Part shown: in pieces, positions 47,021 to 55,463 of the stretch | How the letters are laid out: each line of letters begins with the position of its first letter | How positions within the stretch are numbered: position 1 is the stretch's first letter | From: Azospirillum sp. TSH100 | GTDB taxonomy: Bacteria > Pseudomonadota > Alphaproteobacteria > Azospirillales > Azospirillaceae | Assembly: GCF_004923295.1 (NCBI RefSeq) | Contig: NZ_CP039639.1 | Coordinates: forward strand, 234,501-298,500 | Length of the DNA stretch: 64,000 nucleotides | Reading direction: 5' to 3' | The notes under the pieces: generated by a model | What the model was told of the DNA's origin: nothing | What the model saw: the letters and a program-made list of their open reading frames with translations, nothing else | The model's database searches: none | Translations under genes and position numbers: made by a program

Positions 47021-47641
47021 ATGGACGCCGAATCCATTCGCGCCGCATATCGCCGCTATGCCGGATTCTACGACCGGGTGTTCGGGGTGCTTCTGGCCTC
47101 CGGACGGCATGCGGCGGTCGAGTGGCTGAACCGCCGCGGCGGCCTGCGCATCCTGGAGGTCGGTGTCGGCACCGGCCTGTCGCTGTCCGACTACCGCAAG
47201 GACAACCGCGTCGTCGGCATCGACCTGTCCACCGACATGCTGAAGGTGGCGCAGGAGCGGGTGGAGCGCGAGAAGCTCGACCATGTCGAAGGGCTGCTGG
47301 AGATGGATGCCGGCAAGCTGGCCTTCGCCGACGGCAGCTTCGACGTGGTGGTCGCCATGTATGTGATGACCGTCGTCCCCGATCCCCAGGGTACGATGGC
47401 GGAGCTGGAGCGCGTCTGCAAACCCGGCGGCGACATCGTGATCGTCAACCACTTCGCGGCACCCGAACCCGGCGTCCGCCGCGCGGTGGAGGGCTGGTTG
47501 TCGCCCTTGTCGAAGAAGCTCGGCTGGCGGCCGGACTTCACGCTCGCCGCGATGATGACCGGGTCGCGGCTGGCGGTGGAGAGCATCCGCACCCTGCCGC
47601 CCTTCGGCCTGTTCAGTCTGTTGCATTGCCGGCGCGGGTAG
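47021..47641 (+). CDS. SAM-dependent methyltransferase, PmtA-like (phosphatidylethanolamine N-methylation)
   Basis: 206 residues, class I methyltransferase. It begins AYRRYAGFYDRVFGVLLASG, has motif I LEVGVGTGLSLS (about 45-56), motif II GIDLSTDML, and motif III region KPGGDIVIVNHFA. The length and these motifs fit the Rhodobacter-type PmtA, which converts phosphatidylethanolamine stepwise to phosphatidylcholine at the inner membrane face. No transmembrane segment. ATG with ACAGGA and GGGGGAG upstream. The related UbiE/PmtA family is broad, so the lipid substrate is probable rather than certain. Confidence 0.75.
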   Translation: MDAESIRAAYRRYAGFYDRVFGVLLASGRHAAVEWLNRRGGLRILEVGVGTGLSLSDYRKDNRVVGIDLSTDMLKVAQERVEREKLDHVEGLLEMDAGKLAFADGSFDVVVAMYVMTVVPDPQGTMAELERVCKPGGDIVIVNHFAAPEPGVRRAVEGWLSPLSKKLGWRPDFTLAAMMTGSRLAVESIRTLPPFGLFSLLHCRRG

Positions 47642-47725
47642 GGTGCCTCGCCCATCCCGCGTGACCGCACGCGCATCTGCCTGCTAGTCTGGCCATCACC
47701 ATACGCGACACACGGGAGCGGGACC

Positions 47726-48571
47726 ATGGCCGGACTGAGCGGCGATCTGGCGGGAAAGCGGATTCTGGTGCCGGAAAGCCGGGACCTCGACCTGTTCGCC
47801 GGGATGATGGAGCAGCATGGGGCCGAAACGATCCGTTGCCCGATGGTGAAGATCCTCGATCTCGACGATCCGGCGCCGGCACGGGCGTGGCTGGAGCGGC
47901 TCCTGACCGAGGGGTTCGACGACATCGTTCTGCTGACCGGCGAGGGGCTGCGGCGCCTGATGACCGTCGCCCGGGCCATGGACCGCGATGCCGATGTGGT
48001 TGCCGCCATCGGTCGCGCACGCGTCTTCGTGCGCGGCCCGAAGCCGGTGAAGGCGCTGCGCGAGATCGGCTGTACCCCATACAAATCCGCTCCCGCCCCG
48101 ACAACCGACGGCGTCATCGCCATGCTGGGTGAGGAGGATTTGACCGGCCGCCGCGTCGGCATCCAGCTCTACCCCGACAATCCGAACGAGCCGTTGCTGG
48201 AAGCGGTACGGGCGCGCGGCGGCGATCCGGTGGCGGTGACCCCGTACCGCTACGCCAACGATTCCGAGACCGGTGCGGTGCAGGAGGCTATCCGCGACAT
48301 GGCGGACGGCCGCATCGACTTCGTGGCCTTCACCGCCTCGCCCCAGGTGCGCCGCCTGCATGAGGTGGCGGAGGCCTGCGGCCTTGGCGACGCCTTCCGC
48401 CAGGGTTTCGCCAGGACGCGCATCGCCGCCGTCGGGCCGGTGGTGGCGGAAGCGGTGGAAGCGGCTGGAGGGACGGTGGCCGTCGCGCCGGAATCGACCT
48501 TTCACATGAAGCCGCTGGTCAACGCCATCCGCCGCCTGCTGACGGAGGGGGAGGAGCGGACTTCGCTGTGA
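47726..48571 (+). CDS. Uroporphyrinogen-III synthase family protein (HemD-like)
   Basis: 281 residues, two similar Rossmann-like halves as in HemD: RILVPESRDLDLFAGMMEQH opens the first, and GRRVGIQLYPDNPNEPLLEA lies in the second. FVAFTASPQVRRLHEVA and IAAVGPVVAEAVEAAGG are the typical C-terminal motifs of the family. The enzyme closes hydroxymethylbilane to uroporphyrinogen III, the branch point to heme, siroheme and cobalamin. It stands alone here; in many bacteria a second hemD-like gene of this type accompanies nitrite reductase or siroheme genes, so it may not be the housekeeping HemD. GGGAGCGGG upstream of the ATG. Confidence 0.8.
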   Translation: MAGLSGDLAGKRILVPESRDLDLFAGMMEQHGAETIRCPMVKILDLDDPAPARAWLERLLTEGFDDIVLLTGEGLRRLMTVARAMDRDADVVAAIGRARVFVRGPKPVKALREIGCTPYKSAPAPTTDGVIAMLGEEDLTGRRVGIQLYPDNPNEPLLEAVRARGGDPVAVTPYRYANDSETGAVQEAIRDMADGRIDFVAFTASPQVRRLHEVAEACGLGDAFRQGFARTRIAAVGPVVAEAVEAAGGTVAVAPESTFHMKPLVNAIRRLLTEGEERTSL

Positions 48572-48625
48572 ATATGCGGGCCGTGATCGGTGGGCGCCTT
48601 CAGCGACCACCGGCAGTGCCTGCCC

Positions 48626-48796
48626 TCAATGACCGATGTCGATGCGGAAGAGTTCCAGGTCCAGCAGCTCCATCGACATCCGGGGACGTCCGGCGGATTT
48701 GCGGGAGGCCAACTTGCGGGCCAGCGGCTGGCTGAGCCATGCGGTGCGGGCGCGGTCGAACAGGGCGGTGCAGCGGTGGGACAGTCTGGCATTCAT
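48626..48796 (-). CDS. Small basic hypothetical protein
   Basis: 56 residues, too short for ordinary ORF calling. Reads MNARLSHRCTALFDRARTAW at the start, then an Arg/Lys-rich middle and an acidic, hydrophobic end LLDLELFRIDIGH. It occupies an otherwise empty 410-base region between hemD-like and the 49-kb hypothetical gene. A GAGAGAG lies 13 bases upstream, too far for an ideal ribosome binding site. The pattern of a basic N-terminal half and a short Asp-Ile-Gly end faintly recalls DUF1127 proteins, but the match is poor. Coding status is uncertain. Confidence 0.4.
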   Translation of the reverse strand: MNARLSHRCTALFDRARTAWLSQPLARKLASRKSAGRPRMSMELLDLELFRIDIGH

Positions 48797-48981
48797 GGCT
48801 GGTCGGGCTCTCTCGCAAGAGGATCAGGTCGGCGGCAAGCGTGGCTCCCGTGAGCAGTTGCAATAAGAATGTCCTGGCACTGTGACAGTTTCTATCGCCC
48901 GAAGGTCTAATCGCTACGCCATAGGGCAGGGATTCGGTCCGGTCCGGCACCGTCTGCGACCAAAGAAGGAGGGCAAGGCCG

Positions 48982-49539
48982 TCACGTCACCATGCCGACC
49001 AGCCGGCGCAGGGCGTCGCGCGCTTCGGAATCCAGGACAGGCAGGCCGTTGCGGGCCTCCAGCATATAGGCGCCGGGATCGGACAGCGTGCGCATGGCGA
49101 ATCCGGCAACCACCGGCGGTTCGGTGCTGAGCGGCTGCTGGTCGTAGATGGGCGTGAAGCTGCAGCCGGCGAGCAGCCCGCGGATCATCAGCGACTCGTC
49201 CGAACTGGCGCCGGCCGCCGGGGTGTTGATGCCGAACAACAGCCGTTCGGCCTCCGTTTCGGTCACCATGCCGCGGTCCAGCAGGACGTCGACCATGGCG
49301 GAGTTGGTCAGCACCGGTGCCGCGCGGCCCTTCCAGCAGAAACGGCCATCATCCCAGCCGACGTCCAGGCTGCGGAAGACCATGTGCGGTTCGCTGCTGC
49401 CGGGGGCGCCGGCGACAATGTAGTTCACCCGCAGAAGCCCGTTCCATCCCCCTGCCGGCGCGACGATGCAGGACAAACCGCTCCGCGTCAGGCGCAGGTA
49501 GGTATCGTTGATGCCCGATGGTTCAAAATCGAAAAGCAT
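48982..49539 (-). CDS. Hypothetical protein
   Basis: 185 residues, ATG with GAGGTGA 8 bases upstream. It is soluble, with no signal or membrane segment. Visible traits: an N-terminal half rich in aromatic residues (GGWNGLLRVNYIVAG, SLDVGWDDGRFCWKG) that suggests beta strands, and a C-terminal helix. No domain was recognised. Codon use and GC content match the rest. The 185 bases between this gene and the small basic ORF show no clear promoter. Confidence 0.7.
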   Translation of the reverse strand: MLFDFEPSGINDTYLRLTRSGLSCIVAPAGGWNGLLRVNYIVAGAPGSSEPHMVFRSLDVGWDDGRFCWKGRAAPVLTNSAMVDVLLDRGMVTETEAERLLFGINTPAAGASSDESLMIRGLLAGCSFTPIYDQQPLSTEPPVVAGFAMRTLSDPGAYMLEARNGLPVLDSEARDALRRLVGMVT

Positions 49540-49664
49540 GGGGTCTTCACCTCGTCAGCCGGCCGGCCCGCAACTTCCGTTGCCCAGCCGTCGTTCGCCC
49601 GAGTCAGGTGAGTGGTTTGGGGACTTGCGCAAACTGCCCATGCGGGTGCCCCTCCTTTGCGCAG

Positions 49665-49708
49665 AAAAACGAAAGGCGGTAGGCCGATCCGCCGGCTACC
49701 GCCTTTCG
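49665..49708 (-). terminator. Intrinsic terminator of ccoG
   Basis: Perfect 13-bp arms CGAAAGGCGGTAG / CTACCGCCTTTCG with a 13-base loop, followed on the minus strand by GTTTTTC. It lies 27 bases after the ccoG stop. A second inverted repeat TGCGCAAA / TTTGCGCA surrounds the adjacent 49626-49663 stretch. Confidence 0.85.
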
Positions 49709-49734
49709 CGCTGGTGCCAAGGTGGGCCAGACCG

Positions 49735-51210
49735 TCAGTTCGCCGGCCCCAGGAACACGCTGTCACGGCTGTTCTTCTCGGCCGTGCCGGTGTCGGACAG
49801 CTGGAAGGTCAGCGGCAGCGAGGCGGCGGTTACCGCACTGCGCGGCGCCGTCACATAGACGCGGTAGGTGGCGACGCTGTCCGGTTCCGCCGAAATGGTG
49901 GCGGTGTGGGCTGCGGTCTCCTCCTCGGCCTCGCCGATCACCTTGATGTCGGCGGTGGGCAGGCCGGCGACGCTGAGGGTGTAGGAGCGGTTCTGCCGGG
50001 TCTTGTTGGCGACCTTGAAGGTGTAGGCGTTGCGGATCGACCCGTCCGACAACGTGACGAACAGCGGGGCGCGATCACGCAGGACGGTGATGTTCAGGCT
50101 GGGGCGCAGGGCGAAGCTCCAGGCCATCGCGCCGCCGATGACCAGCATCAGCAGGGCATAAACGATGACGCGCGGACGGACCAGACGCCACTGATAGGAC
50201 TTGCCGGACGCCCGGGTGTCCTGGGCGGCAAGGCTGTCGAACGCGATCAGGCGGGTGGGCAGCCCCTGCTGGATCATGATGCTGTCGCAGGCGTCGACGC
50301 ACAGGCCGCAATTGATGCAGTCCGATTGCTCGCCGGTGCGGACGTCGATGCCCATCGGGCAGACCTGCACGCACTGGCCGCAGTCGATGCAGTCGCCGAA
50401 GCCCTGGGCGCGCCGTTCGTCCCAACTCTGCGACTTGCGCTTCGGGCCGCGGTTGTCGCCGCGGTCGGCCTGATAGGTGACGACCAGCGAATGTTCATCC
50501 AGCATGGCGGACTGGATGCGCGGCCACGGGCACATGTACATGCACATCTGCTCGCGGGTCCAGCCGGCCATCACATAGGTCATGCCGACGAAGATGCCGA
50601 AGAAGGATGTCGCCTCGTAGCTGGCCTGGAAGGTGGCCAGATCGTGCAGCAGGGCGGGGGCGTCGGTGAAATAAGCGAGGAAACCGAAACCGGTGACGAG
50701 GCTCAGCGCCAGCCAACCGGCATGCTTGCCGGTCTTGCGCAGGAACTTGCGCATGGTCCAGGGCTGCTTTTCCATGCGGATGCGCTCCGCCCGGTCACCT
50801 TCAAAGACTCGCTCGATCCAGACGAACAGGTCGGTCCACACCGTGTGCGGGCAGGCGAAACCGCACCAGACACGTCCCGCCAGCGCCGTCGCCAGGAACA
50901 GGCCCAGCGCCGCGACGATCAGAATGCCGGTGAGGTAATAGATCTCCTGCGGCCAGATCTCGATCCAGAACAGGAAGAAGCGCGGTGTCGTCAGATCGAA
51001 CAGCACCGCCTGGGCCGGTGCCTCGGGACCGCGCTCCCACCGGATCCAGGGGGCGATGAAGAACAGCGCCAGAAGAACGGAGAAGGTGACCGTCTTCAGG
51101 CGGCGATAGAGGCCCTTGACCGCCTTCGGATGAATCGTCTTATGGCTTTCGTACAGCGGGACCTTGGCGGGTTGGGCTGAGCCCTGCTGAACGATGCTTC
51201 CGTCTGGCAT
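49735..51210 (-). CDS. ccoG: Cytochrome cbb3 oxidase accessory protein CcoG (FixG/RdxA)
   Basis: 491 residues. Inner-membrane ferredoxin-like protein that reduces copper for assembly of the CuB centre in cbb3-type cytochrome oxidase. Five or so membrane segments, an LAGRVWCGFACPHTVW cluster, then two 4Fe-4S motifs CIDCGQCVQVCPMGID and CINCGLCVDACDSIM, and a C-terminal Ig-like periplasmic FixG domain. The ATG at 51210 (CAGGCG upstream) is preferred to 51252. An FNR/FixK box 65 bases upstream and a terminator downstream make this a single-gene, oxygen-controlled unit, detached from ccoNOQP. Confidence 0.94.
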   Translation of the reverse strand: MPDGSIVQQGSAQPAKVPLYESHKTIHPKAVKGLYRRLKTVTFSVLLALFFIAPWIRWERGPEAPAQAVLFDLTTPRFFLFWIEIWPQEIYYLTGILIVAALGLFLATALAGRVWCGFACPHTVWTDLFVWIERVFEGDRAERIRMEKQPWTMRKFLRKTGKHAGWLALSLVTGFGFLAYFTDAPALLHDLATFQASYEATSFFGIFVGMTYVMAGWTREQMCMYMCPWPRIQSAMLDEHSLVVTYQADRGDNRGPKRKSQSWDERRAQGFGDCIDCGQCVQVCPMGIDVRTGEQSDCINCGLCVDACDSIMIQQGLPTRLIAFDSLAAQDTRASGKSYQWRLVRPRVIVYALLMLVIGGAMAWSFALRPSLNITVLRDRAPLFVTLSDGSIRNAYTFKVANKTRQNRSYTLSVAGLPTADIKVIGEAEEETAAHTATISAEPDSVATYRVYVTAPRSAVTAASLPLTFQLSDTGTAEKNSRDSVFLGPAN

Positions 51211-51274
51211 GTCGATGCGCCTGATATCCGGTTCCACGTTGGCGCGGAGCATAGTCGACCGCCGATGCGGCGCG

Positions 51275-51290
51275 TTTGACCTCTGTCAAA
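51275..51290 (-). promoter_or_regulatory. FNR/FixK box upstream of ccoG
   Basis: TTTGAC-CTCT-GTCAAA, perfect palindrome containing TTGAC-N4-GTCAA, the Fnr/FixK consensus (TTGAT/C-N4-A/GTCAA). Centred about 72 bases before the ccoG start codon, a fitting distance for class II activation under low oxygen. Confidence 0.82.
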
Positions 51291-51400
51291 CAACGTCGAT
51301 AATCCGAAAAGCCCCTTGAGACCTGAGGCTCTTCACCGGTTCGAGGGATCCGCGTTTCGGGGTCCGTTAATACTGTGACGGCAGGCCTATCCACAAGCTC

Positions 51401-51466
51401 ATTGTTGCCCGTATTTGACAGTATTGCTCACAATACTGATACTATTCTGTGTCATAGCGCAACAAT
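51401..51466. repeat. Nested inverted repeats around the yqaA-like stop codon
   Basis: Outer arms ATTGTTGC (51401-51408) / GCAACAAT (51459-51466) enclose a second perfect repeat CAGTATTG-CTCA-CAATACTG (51419-51438). It overlaps the last codons of the membrane-protein gene and lies upstream of ccoG. Could be a terminator without U-tract or a regulator site. Confidence 0.5.
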
Positions 51467-51877
51467 CAGCGCCACGTACCGTCCAAGCTTGCCGATGGTC
51501 ACCAGCAGCAGGAACAGCCGCAGGTCGACGCGCAGGATGCCGGCGACGAGCGTCAGCGGGTCGCCTATCACCGGCACCCAGGCCAGCAACAGCGACCAGA
51601 CACCGAAACGCTGGTACCATCCGGTTGCCCGTTCCACCAGCGGGCGGGAAACCGGGAACCAGCGCCGATCCTGGAAATGCATCAGATAACGGCCGAGCGC
51701 CCAATTGATCGTGGATCCTGCGACATTGCCGATGGTCGCCACCAGAATCAGCAGCCCGTCATGATAGTTGCCGGACGCATGCAACCCGGCGAGCAGAAGC
51801 TCGGACTGGGCGGGAAAAATCGTTGCGGCCACCAGCGCCACCAGGAACAGGCTGCCATAGGCCGCGATATCCGCCAT
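51452..51877 (-). CDS. YqaA/DedA-like small membrane protein
   Basis: 141 residues with about four hydrophobic segments: YGSLFLVALVAATIFPAQSE (N-terminus), LLILVATIGNVAGSTINWAL (with the family G-N-x-x-G-S motif), WSLLLAWVPVIGDPLTLVAG and LRLFLLLVTIGKLGRYVALI. The family belongs to the VTT/SNARE-associated group, which contains lipid transporters and membrane homeostasis factors; no specific function is known for YqaA. ATG with AAAGGA upstream. It is transcribed towards ccoG but separated from it by 240 bases. Confidence 0.85.
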   Translation of the reverse strand: MADIAAYGSLFLVALVAATIFPAQSELLLAGLHASGNYHDGLLILVATIGNVAGSTINWALGRYLMHFQDRRWFPVSRPLVERATGWYQRFGVWSLLLAWVPVIGDPLTLVAGILRVDLRLFLLLVTIGKLGRYVALIVAL

Positions 51878-52001
51878 TGTGCAAATCCTTTCCCCGCAAC
51901 GGCTTGACCGCCAGCCCCTTCGACAGGCGCTGGATTAGGCTTCGTCGGCGTATAAAATCAAGAGGCCGCCCCACCGCGTTTCCCGGGACATGTTGCGGAA
52001 T

Positions 52002-52056
52002 GCCACTTGCCGGGCAACTGAGGAGAGACAAGAATGCGGGCATTGCCGCAAGTGGC
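52002..52056 (+). promoter_or_regulatory. Leader hairpin enclosing a short uORF before the PAS kinase
   Basis: Perfect 9-bp arms GCCACTTGC (52002-52010) / GCAAGTGGC (52048-52056). The loop holds an excellent ribosome binding site GAGGAGAG (52019-52026) and the ATG of a nine-codon reading frame, MRALPQVAR (52034-52063), that ends 73 bases before the kinase start. No other large gap content was seen in 51878-52136. Confidence 0.45.
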
Positions 52057-52136
52057 GCGCTGATCTTCCTGAGTATTCCCGTAATCACCGATATTGGTTG
52101 TAAGATTTGCACGCGATTTCGACTGCGGACGAACCT

Positions 52137-54029
52137 ATGGAGGGAGCCGGCACGGGCATGGTGGAGACCGGGTTCGCCCGCTTTAACGCCGACGAACGTC
52201 TGGTATGGAGCAATGCCGCCTTTGCGGCGCGGTTCGCCGTGGCCGGCGGCGCGACGCTGGAGGGTCTGTTCGGCGGCCTGCTGGGCGGGGCGATGGCTGA
52301 TCTGCGCCGCGGCTGTCCGATGACGCGGGGACTTCCCGACGGCAGCGCCGTGACGCTGGCGTTGGGCAGCGGCGGAGCGGGCCAATGGCTGCTGTCAGTG
52401 GTCGATGCGGTCGCCGCCGGGCCCCAGGCGGAGCATGAACCGTGGGCGAGGACCAGTTCCGTGCTCGACTGTCTCAGCCAGGGGGTGATGGCGTTCGACC
52501 AGGACCTGCGGCTGGTCGCCTGGAACAGGCGAGTGCTGGAACTGCTCTACATCGATCCTGGATTTCCGCGCTATGCCCAGCCTTATGAGGCGGTGGTCCG
52601 CCACATCGCCGAACAGGGCGGTTACGGTCGCGGCAATGTCGACGATCTGGTGGCGCAGCGGCTGGAGTATATCCGCAACGCATCCTGGCCCTTCTACAAT
52701 GAACGGGTGCGACCCGACGGCCTCATCATTGAGACGGTGACGCTGCCGCTCCCCGACGGCGGATTCGTCACCACCTACACCGACATCACCCGGCGCAAGC
52801 AGGCGGAGCGGGAACTGGCCTCCAGCCGGGATTTGCTGGAACAAGCGATCCGCGCGGCGCGTGAAGGCATCTCGCAATGGGATCTGCACAGCGGCGAAGT
52901 GTGGTTTTCTCCGCAATGGTGGGGTCTGCTGGGATATTCCGAAGCGGAGATGGACAACAGCCGCCGCCGCTGGGAGGAACTCCTCGACCCGCAGGACCGC
53001 GGCGCCGCGCTGGAGATGGTGGAGGAGCTGGCGACCGGCCGCCAGTCGGAAAGCCGTCAACTCCAGCGCTTCCGCCATCGTTCCGGCGACATCGTCTTCC
53101 TGGAGACCCGCGCGCTTGCCGTGGCGGGGAATGACGGCCGGATCTTCCGCATCGTCGGCTCCCACACCGATGTCACCGAAAGCGTCCATGCGGCCGAGGC
53201 GGTGCGTGCCGCCAGAGACGAGGCCGAACGCGCGCTGCTGGATCTGAAGGAGGCGCAGGTCCAGCTGATCCAGGCGGAGAAGATGGCGGCGCTGGGGTCG
53301 CTGGTGGCCGGTGTGACGCACGAGATCAACACGCCGGTCGGCATCGCCCTCACCGGTGCCTCGCTGTTGGCGGAGAAGACCCGTGTCCTGCGCCAGCTGT
53401 TCGAGGCCGGCAGCCTGCGGCGCGGCGACTTTGCCGACTACATCGACATCGCTGACGAAGCGACGCAGCTGATGCTGCTGAACGTCGAGCGCGCCACCCG
53501 CCTGATCCAGAGCTTCAAGCAGATCGCCGTCGACCAGGCCAGCGAGGAACGCCGCGTCTTCGAGCTGAATCACTACATCCACGAGATCCTGCGCAGCCTG
53601 GGCATGCGCATCCGCCGCAGCGGGCATTCGGTCGATGTCCATTGCCCGGAAACGCTGATGCTCGACAGCTATCCCGGCGCTTTCGGCCAGATCCTGACCA
53701 ACTTCGTCATCAACTCCCTCCTTCACGGCTACGATCCGGGCGTGCGCGGCCGGCTGACGGTGACCGTCACGGAGACGGACGGCGAGGTGGAACTGGTCTA
53801 TGCCGACGACGGGCGTGGCATTCCGGCAGACCTGCACGGCAAGGTGTTCGAGCCCTTCTTCACCACCTGCCGCGACCGTGGCGGCAGCGGCCTGGGGCTC
53901 AACATCGTCTACACGCTGGTCACCCGAACCTTGCGCGGACGGCTGCGGCTGGACAGCGCTCCGGGAGCGGGAACCGCCTTTACCCTGCGCTTCCCGCGCG
54001 AGACGCCGGCTGGTCCGCTGCCGCTCTGA
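52137..54029 (+). CDS. Cytosolic PAS-domain sensor histidine kinase
   Basis: 630 residues, no membrane segment. A first PAS-like segment at the N-terminus (FARFNADERLVWSNAAFAAR), a PAS_7 module (LDCLSQGVMAFDQDLRLVAW), a PAS_3 module (ISQWDLHSGEVWFSPQWWGL), then a HisKA-type helix MAALGSLVAGVTHEINTPVG with phosphorylatable His and an ATPase domain with DDGRGIPADLHGK and GGSGLGLNIVYTLV. The receiver partner is not in the window. Start options are ATG 52137 (GGAC upstream), ATG 52158 and TTG 52107. A leader with a short uORF and hairpin precedes it. No redox cofactor site is visible, so the stimulus is unknown. Confidence 0.88.
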   Translation: MEGAGTGMVETGFARFNADERLVWSNAAFAARFAVAGGATLEGLFGGLLGGAMADLRRGCPMTRGLPDGSAVTLALGSGGAGQWLLSVVDAVAAGPQAEHEPWARTSSVLDCLSQGVMAFDQDLRLVAWNRRVLELLYIDPGFPRYAQPYEAVVRHIAEQGGYGRGNVDDLVAQRLEYIRNASWPFYNERVRPDGLIIETVTLPLPDGGFVTTYTDITRRKQAERELASSRDLLEQAIRAAREGISQWDLHSGEVWFSPQWWGLLGYSEAEMDNSRRRWEELLDPQDRGAALEMVEELATGRQSESRQLQRFRHRSGDIVFLETRALAVAGNDGRIFRIVGSHTDVTESVHAAEAVRAARDEAERALLDLKEAQVQLIQAEKMAALGSLVAGVTHEINTPVGIALTGASLLAEKTRVLRQLFEAGSLRRGDFADYIDIADEATQLMLLNVERATRLIQSFKQIAVDQASEERRVFELNHYIHEILRSLGMRIRRSGHSVDVHCPETLMLDSYPGAFGQILTNFVINSLLHGYDPGVRGRLTVTVTETDGEVELVYADDGRGIPADLHGKVFEPFFTTCRDRGGSGLGLNIVYTLVTRTLRGRLRLDSAPGAGTAFTLRFPRETPAGPLPL

Positions 54030-54037
54030 AGGCGGTT

Positions 54038-54952
54038 TCAGTCGGCGTTCTGCGGTCGAGTCATCCAGTCTGTCGGCAGTGTTTCCTGCAACGCCTGCCG
54101 GATGATCGTCGCGAGATGATCGCAGATCGGGTTCGCTCCCTTGTCCGATCGAAGAAGCCTGAGGCCGAGCGATGGCAGCGGCGGCAAGCCATGGGCCACA
54201 GGATCGAGCGCGCGCACGGTTGGCGGCCGCCCCATCGGCGTGCGCAAGGCGATGCCGAGGCCCGCCGCCGTCGCCGCCCACAGGCCGCCGAGGCTCGGGC
54301 TGATGAAGGCGATGCGCCAGGCAATGCCCTGCCGGTCGAGATGGTCGCAGGCGATGGTGCGCAGGAGACACGGCGCCTCCAAAGCCGCAAGCGGTAACGG
54401 CTCGTTTCCGTCGGGCCGCCAGATCGGCTCCTCCGCCGTTGCGCTCAGCCAGCACAGCGGCAAAGATGCGATCCTTTCGCCAGCCGACGCGGTGTCGTCA
54501 TCCCAGGCCAGCGCCAGATCGAGGCGGCCGGACGCGACTTTTTCGCACAGTTCGCTGTTGCGGGCGATGCGTCCCTCGATCCGGACCCTGGGATGGGCAC
54601 GGGCGAAGCGGCCGAGCACCTCCGGCAGCACGGTCTCGCCGAAATCCTCCTGAATCCCGAGACGGATCCATCCCTCCAGCTCCACCCCGCGGATGGCGCT
54701 CACCGCCTCGTCATTCAGGTTCAGCAGGCGTCTGGCATAGGACAGCAGCACTTCGCCGCCATCGGTGAGCGCCAATCCGCGGCCCGATTTGCGCACAAGC
54801 GCCGTTCCGGCCTGATCTTCCAGCTTCTTGAGCTGTGCGCTGACCGCCGACGTCGATCGTCCCAGGCGGTTGGCGGCCTGGGCAAAGGACCCGGCGTCGA
54901 TGCCGGCGACGAAGCTGCGCAGCGCATCCATGTCGAGGTTGGTCAAGCGCAT
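54038..54952 (-). CDS. LysR-family transcriptional regulator
   Basis: 304 residues. N-terminal winged helix (LDMDALRSFVAGIDAGSFAQ, then STSAVSAQLKKLEDQAGTAL, about 5-65) and a substrate-binding domain (90-300). It is divergent from the tautomerase-cupin-DUF4865 operon, and the 109-base spacer holds a LysR-type palindrome, so it very likely controls that operon and itself. The inducer is unknown. The start ATG at 54952 is clear from the N-terminal LTNLDMDALRSF alignment. Confidence 0.92.
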   Translation of the reverse strand: MRLTNLDMDALRSFVAGIDAGSFAQAANRLGRSTSAVSAQLKKLEDQAGTALVRKSGRGLALTDGGEVLLSYARRLLNLNDEAVSAIRGVELEGWIRLGIQEDFGETVLPEVLGRFARAHPRVRIEGRIARNSELCEKVASGRLDLALAWDDDTASAGERIASLPLCWLSATAEEPIWRPDGNEPLPLAALEAPCLLRTIACDHLDRQGIAWRIAFISPSLGGLWAATAAGLGIALRTPMGRPPTVRALDPVAHGLPPLPSLGLRLLRSDKGANPICDHLATIIRQALQETLPTDWMTRPQNAD

Positions 54953-54971
54953 CGGAAAGTCCTGAAAAGCA

Positions 54972-54994
54972 GGATTATAAATACTGAATAATCC
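54972..54994. promoter_or_regulatory. LysR operator in the divergent spacer
   Basis: GGATTAT-N9-ATAATCC (54972-54978 / 54988-54994), perfect 7-bp arms containing the LysR T-N11-A core, followed by GATTATCAGGATGATC. It lies 20 bases upstream of lysR and 68 bases before the tautomerase gene. Confidence 0.65.
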
Positions 54995-55061
54995 GATTAT
55001 CAGGATGATCGTGGCGCGCCATACTGCCCCCTGTCAATCGCTTTCACAGGAGCGGCACAGC

Positions 55062-55463
55062 ATGCCCTTCACCCGGATTTCCTTGCTTGCGGGCAAATCC
55101 CCGGACTATCTCGCGGCAGTGTCCAGCGCCCTCGACCGGGCGCTGGTTGATTGCTTCGATGTGCCGGAAAACGACCGCTTCGCCGCAATCCACCAGCACC
55201 AGCCGGGAGAACTGATTTTCGACCGCACCTATCGCGGCGGTCCCCGTTCGGACGACTACATTTTCTTCCACATCACCACGGGAAAGGCGCGATCGGCGGA
55301 AACCAAAGCCCGATTCTTTCGGCGGCTGGTCGAAAATCTCGCGGCGGCTCCGGGCGTCCGTCCGGAGGACGTGATGGTGGCGATCGCCAATTCGACCTTC
55401 GAGGACTGGTCTTTCGCAGCCGGCCAGTCCGCCGGCCTGTCGGTGGAGGAGGACCGCCGATGA
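55062..55463 (+). CDS. Tautomerase-family protein
   Basis: 133 residues beginning MPFTRISLLAGKSPDYLAAV: Pro2 is the catalytic base of the tautomerase (4-OT/MIF) superfamily once Met is removed. Two beta-alpha-beta units make it a tautomerase_2-type protein of double length compared with 4-oxalocrotonate tautomerase. It would interconvert keto and enol forms of an unsaturated acid or decompose a halogenated acid; the exact substrate is unknown. ATG with AGGAG upstream; stop overlaps the cupin start (ATGA). It is first gene of a three-gene operon divergent from lysR. Confidence 0.82.
   Translation: MPFTRISLLAGKSPDYLAAVSSALDRALVDCFDVPENDRFAAIHQHQPGELIFDRTYRGGPRSDDYIFFHITTGKARSAETKARFFRRLVENLAAAPGVRPEDVMVAIANSTFEDWSFAAGQSAGLSVEEDRR

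Noticed and set aside
49626..49663. TGCGCAAA / TTTGCGCA repeat near the ccoG terminator as an FNR-like site
   Set aside because: Does not match TTGAT-N4-ATCAA and lies downstream of the gene; kept only as a note in the terminator entry.
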